Below are positions 60,166-64,000 of a stretch of DNA of 64,000 nucleotides, in pieces. Location of the stretch: assembly GCF_000723185.1 (NCBI RefSeq), contig NZ_CBTY010000008.1:108677-172676 (forward strand), given 5' to 3'. Source of the DNA: Candidatus Nitrosotenuis uzonensis (GTDB lineage Archaea > Thermoproteota > Nitrososphaeria > Nitrososphaerales > Nitrosopumilaceae). The notes below the pieces were generated by a model that saw only the letters and a list, made by a program, of their open reading frames with translations, did not search any database and had not been told where the DNA came from. The first letter of the stretch is position 1; every line of letters starts with the position of its first letter. Made by a program: the position numbers and the translations under genes.

Positions 60166-60464
60166 AGCTGTCTTCTGACAGAGTCAACCTTCTCCTGCAT
60201 GGTCTGGTTTTTGTCTTGCCGTGAGTCTATTTTCAGAACAACTTCAACACGCTTGACTCCAAGCATGTGTACTGTCTCCATCATGGCTCTTGCCGCCTCA
60301 AAGATGCTCTCCGGCCTGTTAGATTCTAGAATGGTTCCCATCGGGGTTAACTGGTGTTTTACCAATTTGAATTCTTTTATAGAATCAACTGCCTTTGCAA
60401 TGTAAAAGCTAAGACTTGTGTTGTCGGTGCCTATGGGGTAGATGCTTATCTCAGCGTGTATCAT
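60162..60464 (-). CDS. MTH1187/YkoF-family thiamine-binding protein
   Basis: 100 residues of the DUF77 family: MIHAEISIYPIGTDNTSLS, KLVKHQLTPMGTILES, and VHMLGVKRVEVVLKIDSRQD. Ferredoxin-like fold; members bind thiamine or its pyrimidine. Overlaps the convergent mqnE stop by four bases. Confidence 0.88.
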   Translation of the reverse strand: MIHAEISIYPIGTDNTSLSFYIAKAVDSIKEFKLVKHQLTPMGTILESNRPESIFEAARAMMETVHMLGVKRVEVVLKIDSRQDKNQTMQEKVDSVRRQL

Positions 60465-60495
60465 GGGGCATGTCTACAAAATTTGCTTAAAATCT

Positions 60496-60780
60496 TTAGG
60501 CCGGGGGCTTTTCCTCTACAGGCTTTGTAGCTCCACCTTTTTTCTTCCTTCTTGCTCCGAAGCTGATAAGAACAAGCAAAAACCCGATCCCTGTCATTAT
60601 TGATGCCAGTGTGGAATAGTCGCGATTCTCCCTTTCGGCAATCATAAGCTTGAGCGCTTCCTCCTCACTCATACCCGCATTGCCTATTGGCATAGTTGAG
60701 CTAAAATAAATCAAAAGTGCAAGGCCAACTGAGAGCAGGGCAATGCCGCCTGCTAGGATCTTTTTGTCGATTAGCACCAT
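60496..60780 (-). CDS. Small two-helix membrane protein
   Basis: 94 residues with helices at about 8-28 (ILAGGIALLSVGLALLIYF) and 58-77 (ASIMTGIGFLLVLISFG), an acidic loop (MSEEEALKLMIAEREN), and a basic/Pro tail. Function unknown. Upstream lie two CAGCTG-centred palindromes (60823-60836, 60865-60876). Confidence 0.68.
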   Translation of the reverse strand: MVLIDKKILAGGIALLSVGLALLIYFSSTMPIGNAGMSEEEALKLMIAERENRDYSTLASIMTGIGFLLVLISFGARRKKKGGATKPVEEKPPA

Positions 60781-60822
60781 GGTTATGGTTGGTCTTTGTA
60801 ATTATTATACAAATCTCTTGGT

Positions 60823-60836
60823 TGAACAGCTGTTCA
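60823..60836. promoter_or_regulatory. 14-base perfect palindrome
   Basis: TGAACAGCTGTTCA, 43 bases upstream of the small membrane gene (start 60780). Paired with the palindrome at 60865-60876, centre to centre 41 bases. Confidence 0.5.
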
Positions 60837-60864
60837 GAATGAGAGATTTTGCAGCATTGTTCTA

Positions 60865-60876
60865 AAACAGCTGTTT
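60865..60876. promoter_or_regulatory. 12-base perfect palindrome
   Basis: AAACAGCTGTTT; shares the AACAGCTGTT core with 60823-60836. The rest of the interval to 61039 shows no gene I can support. Confidence 0.5.
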
Positions 60877-61039
60877 AGTTTAGGATTTCAAACTGTACAT
60901 TTTTGTGGGATTGTCCTGATCAGCTTTATCTTCTGTGAGCCCTATTCCGTTATGGAGCTAACACACTTGTAATGTCAGTGGTGGTTGACATTGCAGGCAG
61001 CCTTGACCTGTTCGTGTGCGAACTGTGTTTAGCTCCGTC

Positions 61040-61870
61040 CTATCTCATCGGGTTTATCTTCAATTCAAATGGCTTGATGATTCCGCTTTCAGATGCCATG
61101 CTGAACAGTTTCCTTATTGACTCTTCACCAGATCTGCCCATCTCTACCGTGACATCGTTTACGTACATTTTGACAAATTTTTTGATAAGCTCGGCAGGCT
61201 TGCCCCTGCTGTACTGCATGGAATACTCCATGGCCTCATCGATATGATCAAGGCCATACTTTATCGAGTCGTGCAGGTACTTGTCAAACTTTAGCATTGT
61301 CTTGGAATCAAATCTGTTGCTCATTACGTTGGTGCCAAGCGGCACTGGAAGGCCACCTGTAGTATCGTGCCACCATTTTCCAACATCAAGTATTTTCTCT
61401 AGTTTTTCTTGCTCGTATGATAGTTGGGTTTCGTGTATTACGAGTCCAACGTCTGCCTTTCCATCCCTTACGGCAGCGGGAATATCGCTAAACTTCATTT
61501 CTATATAATCAAATTTGCCTATCATCAGCTGGAGCAGCAAAAAGGCAGACGTCATCTTGCCCGGTATTGCTATTTTTGATTTTCTGACAGATTCGATATC
61601 TAGATGCGTTTTTGCTATGACTATTGGACCATATCCTATTCCAAAGCTGCCGCCTGCCCTCAAGATGGTGTAGTTTGGAAGGTATGCGCATGCATGAACT
61701 GATACTGCGGTAACATCAAGCTCTTCTTTGAGTGCCCTCCTGTTCAGCTCCTCAATATCCTCAATCACATGGTGTACTGTAAAGTCATCTGATGGGATTT
61801 TTCCAGTTAGCATCCCGTAAAACATGAACGCATCGTCAGAGTCTGGGGTATGGCCTACTGTAATCTTCAA
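61040..61870 (-). CDS. mqnD: 1,4-dihydroxy-6-naphthoate synthase MqnD
   Basis: 276 residues with a periplasmic-binding-protein-like fold: VGHTPDSDDAFMFYGML (4-20), VTAVSVHACAYL, and WWHDTTGGLPVPLG. MqnD converts cyclic de-hypoxanthine futalosine to 1,4-dihydroxy-6-naphthoate in menaquinone synthesis. Some archaeal members have only general similarity, and MqnA is a relative, but the TPDSDD motif and nearby mqnE support MqnD. Confidence 0.85.
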   Translation of the reverse strand: MKITVGHTPDSDDAFMFYGMLTGKIPSDDFTVHHVIEDIEELNRRALKEELDVTAVSVHACAYLPNYTILRAGGSFGIGYGPIVIAKTHLDIESVRKSKIAIPGKMTSAFLLLQLMIGKFDYIEMKFSDIPAAVRDGKADVGLVIHETQLSYEQEKLEKILDVGKWWHDTTGGLPVPLGTNVMSNRFDSKTMLKFDKYLHDSIKYGLDHIDEAMEYSMQYSRGKPAELIKKFVKMYVNDVTVEMGRSGEESIRKLFSMASESGIIKPFELKINPMR

Positions 61871-61907
61871 TATGGTTTTTCTTTTGAAGAAGAATATTAA
61901 GTGTTGA

Positions 61908-62729
61908 TCAAATGTCCATCTGGGCTATGTGACGAACTATGTCCTTTTCTGTGACAAAACCGATTATCTTCTGGCCAGATGTGACTGCAACACCGTGTAT
62001 TCTGTATTCGATTAAAATTTTTGCGACTTTGGTTAACGCAGTATTGGTAGATACCGTAATTACGTTCTTTGTCATTATCTGGCTTATTGGAATTTTTTTC
62101 CCAAATCCGGACAAGAACGTGTTGTCCTCATACCTGTTTGAGTGATATATTGCGCAGTTCAAAAAGTTCTTAAAAGTAGTAATGCCGACGGGATTGCCGC
62201 CTTCATCTTTGATCAAAAGGCGTGATATCTGGTTTGTGTGCATTTTGTTTAGAGCATCATATAGCGTAGTCTGGGGCATGACAAAGAAACTGCCAACTGA
62301 CATTGCGTTAGTTATTCTAGCAGACTCGTCATAGTTTTCATAGTAATGCCTGACCAGATCGTGTTTTGTTAGCACGCCGCTGACCCTACCATCCTCCATT
62401 ATGAGGAGCGTGTTTGTTTTCTGGCGCAGCATCATGTCAGCACAGTTTGGTATTGGTGCGTATCTGTCTACTGTTATGCCTTTTTGCATTTTCTCCTCGG
62501 CAGGTATCTCTTTGATGTTTTTTTGCTCGGAGAGAAGTATGCCTGCTATCTCTTTTTGAGATAGGATGCCATCGGACTTTGAGCCGCGCACAAGAATGCC
62601 TGATATGTTGCACTCTATTATTTTCTCGATTGCCCCGTATACAGTGGCATTGTGGTTTATGCTAATTGGCTCTTTGGCAAGGTCTTCGGCAGTTGTAATT
62701 AGTGGAATAGAATGTTTTTGCTTTAACAA
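61908..62729 (-). CDS. Four-CBS-domain protein
   Basis: About 273 residues from TTG 62729; the frame is open further, into the next gene, but the first CBS starts at EPISINHNATVYGAI, just after this TTG. Four CBS motifs (ending ILSQKEIAGIL, VLTKHDLVRHY, ITTFKNFLN and FVTEKDIVRHI) make two Bateman modules, which typically bind adenine nucleotides or SAM. No catalytic domain, so it probably regulates a partner. Confidence 0.8.
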   Translation of the reverse strand: MLKQKHSIPLITTAEDLAKEPISINHNATVYGAIEKIIECNISGILVRGSKSDGILSQKEIAGILLSEQKNIKEIPAEEKMQKGITVDRYAPIPNCADMMLRQKTNTLLIMEDGRVSGVLTKHDLVRHYYENYDESARITNAMSVGSFFVMPQTTLYDALNKMHTNQISRLLIKDEGGNPVGITTFKNFLNCAIYHSNRYEDNTFLSGFGKKIPISQIMTKNVITVSTNTALTKVAKILIEYRIHGVAVTSGQKIIGFVTEKDIVRHIAQMDI

Positions 62730-62840
62730 TGTATGTGAAAAATAAGATAACGTGATATTTTCTAGGATGTTCGTTTTACTCAAACAAAAATTCGTGGTTT
62801 GAGCACTAACAATTAATCTGTGGTATACAAGAGTGAGATA

Positions 62841-63740
62841 ATGAATACAATAGATGCGTTTGAAGCAGACATTGCAAGGCAACCAAAATACATCAAAGAG
62901 TTTCATGCTGGATTGCAAATTCCAAAGAATAGACATTCCAGAACGGTCTTTTCAGGAAGCGGTGATTCACTTGCTGCCGCAATGCTGGCATCGGCATTCT
63001 CCGATTATGCAATAGCTGCAGTGGATCCGCTTGAGCTTGCAAAAAACCCGGAGATTGCAAAGAACAAATCCGTATACTTTGTCTCAGTATCTGGCAATAC
63101 GAGTGCAAACATCAGAGCATCGCGGCTTTTCAGGCAGACAATTGCAATAACGAAAAATCCGAACAGCGGGCTTGGCATATCATGCAAAAAGGTAATCTGT
63201 CTATCGTATCAGGATTCGGGCATTATCACATCAGGAAGCATAGGATTTATCGCAAGCGCGCTAGAATGTATCTCAAAGGCAGTTTCATTTGATATCAAAG
63301 GTGTGGAAAGGATATTTTGGCGCGCAAAAAAGGAAGCAAGCAAGATAGACGTTTCAGGCAAAGTGTTCTTTCTTGGCGGACAGTACACCTATCCAGTGGT
63401 AATGTATGCTGCAGCCAAGCTGTATGAGGTTGCAGGGTCTGATGCTCATTATGAGAGGCTGGAGCAGTTTTTCCATATGGGCTTGTTTAGTACAAAAAAG
63501 TCTGATACCGTAATAATTTTTGAAGACAATGTTGCGCGACTGCAAAGACTGCTGCAAAGACTAGGACTTGGAGTATATGCACCAAAACCTGGGACGAAAA
63601 ACAAAGTTGGACAGGTTCTGTTTTACGCATTTCTTTCGCAGTTTGTTGCGTTAAGGTTGGCAAGAAAAAAACGCCAGAAGGAATGTTACTTTGTTTTGCA
63701 AAAAAGACTCCGGGATGCGAGCTCGCAAACGATTTACTAA
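62841..63740 (+). CDS. SIS-domain, phosphoglucose/phosphomannose isomerase-like protein
   Basis: About 299 residues from ATG 62841 (MNTIDAFEAD), with GAG upstream; GTG 62820 is less likely. N-terminal SIS fold has SGSGDSLAAAMLAS and VSVSGNTSANIRASR; ARLQRLLQRLG and KNKVGQVLFYAFLSQFVALRLA lie toward the end. Matches the archaeal bifunctional PGI/PMI family, which interconverts fructose-6-P with glucose-6-P or mannose-6-P. The C-terminal catalytic His/Glu were not verified. Confidence 0.78.
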   Translation: MNTIDAFEADIARQPKYIKEFHAGLQIPKNRHSRTVFSGSGDSLAAAMLASAFSDYAIAAVDPLELAKNPEIAKNKSVYFVSVSGNTSANIRASRLFRQTIAITKNPNSGLGISCKKVICLSYQDSGIITSGSIGFIASALECISKAVSFDIKGVERIFWRAKKEASKIDVSGKVFFLGGQYTYPVVMYAAAKLYEVAGSDAHYERLEQFFHMGLFSTKKSDTVIIFEDNVARLQRLLQRLGLGVYAPKPGTKNKVGQVLFYAFLSQFVALRLARKKRQKECYFVLQKRLRDASSQTIY

Positions 63741-63807
63741 ATTTTACAATAAATCGGTTATTTTTCCCAAAGATTTAATACCACTCTGAAAAGGATTTCA
63801 ATCAAAT

Positions 63808-64000
63808 ATGAAGTACAAGGCAACTGAGCAGATCCTAAAGATCATCAAAAACAAGGATCAGATCAGAAACTTTGGTGTCATTGCACATGTGGATCACGGC
63901 AAGACCACTATGAGTGATAACCTGTTAGGGTATGCTGGGATAATCTCACCGCAGGCTGCAGGAAGAGCGTTGGCTCTTGACTCGATGAAGCTAGAGCAGG
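63808..64000 (+). CDS. fusA: Translation elongation factor EF-2, 5' part only
   Basis: The first 64 codons before the window ends. IRNFGVIAHVDHGKTTMSDN (20-38) carries the G1 P-loop AHVDHGKT, and the following LGYAGIISPQAAGRALALD is typical of archaeal EF-2. GTPase for ribosome translocation. TTTAATA (63774-63780) lies about 31 bases before ATG 63808. Continues beyond 64000. Confidence 0.96.
   Translation, partial: MKYKATEQILKIIKNKDQIRNFGVIAHVDHGKTTMSDNLLGYAGIISPQAAGRALALDSMKLEQ

Noticed and set aside
60972..61247. Plus-strand ORF of 91 codons opposite mqnD
   Set aside because: Mostly antisense of the MqnD coding sequence; no start signal and hydrophobic composition typical of a shadow.

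Overview
The window is chromosomal DNA of an ammonia-oxidising-type thaumarchaeon (Nitrososphaeria, most likely the Nitrosopumilales / group I.1a lineage; genus not determinable from this alone). The case rests on archaeal information-processing genes (FEN1, archaeal proteasome beta, EF-2, TRM61-type tRNA methyltransferase, archaeal ArgS, DRG GTPase), a CdvA cell-division gene, a PEFG-type C-terminal sorting signal, secreted proteins with Trp-Trp repeats, cupredoxins, an intron-containing tRNA, and many TATA boxes about 22-31 bases before ATG/GTG/TTG starts, as in leaderless archaeal transcription.

Layout. 1-1.3 kb: end of a collagen-like gene, a small unknown gene, a 45-residue Lys/Arg/Ala-rich protein and a small zinc ribbon. 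1.3-10.6 kb: housekeeping block (DRG GTPase, HAD phosphatase, argS, two receiver proteins, tRNA methyltransferase, NAD(P)HX dehydratase, M20 peptidase, proteasome beta without the usual Thr1). 10.6-11.1 kb: a small unknown gene beside what looks like a decayed tRNA-Leu fragment. 11.1-19.8 kb: PUA protein, homoserine dehydrogenase, MsrB, a double-length ThyX-like protein, CdvA, acetyl-CoA synthetase, a secreted coiled-coil protein, FEN1. 19.87-22.14 kb: tRNA-Ser(CGA) with a 14-base intron, followed by a 2.2 kb segment closed by a 16-base copy of the tRNA 3' end. It holds an integrase N-terminal-like remnant, a dprA-like/phosphoribosyltransferase operon and a small membrane gene: an integrated element.

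22.2-31.4 kb: His-rich PEFG protein, ParB-domain protein, coiled-coil protein, then a surface-polysaccharide-like locus (zinc-finger/membrane GT2 synthase, convergent secreted 3D-domain protein, secreted double NodB deacetylase), and an SRPBCC protein. 31.5-33.9 kb: coiled-coil, JAMM protease and zinc-ribbon genes. 33.9-38.4 kb: DppB/DppC-type permeases, an atypical receiver, a PIN protein and a divergent membrane gene sharing a palindrome. 38.5-44 kb: surface and membrane proteins including a cupredoxin and a PKD-repeat protein whose promoter is packed with GATC. 44-49 kb: PAC2, EamA transporter, and a SNF2 helicase with a mini-intein in Walker A. 49-57.5 kb: NRAMP-type transporter, HD + possible GNAT fusion, membrane J-domain protein, Lrp regulator, receivers and three TPR genes. 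57.6-64 kb: two secreted coiled-coil proteins, futalosine-pathway genes mqnE and mqnD, a thiamine-binding-family protein, a four-CBS protein, a sugar-phosphate isomerase-like SIS protein and the start of EF-2.

The best candidates for something new are the tRNA-Ser-bounded DprA/PRTase element, the Walker-A mini-intein, the zinc-finger GT2/deacetylase/3D locus, the HD-acetyltransferase-like fusion, and several operator-like palindromes or GATC clusters. At least six genes of 40-58 codons, five of them Cys/His zinc-binding types, are easily missed by a length cutoff.
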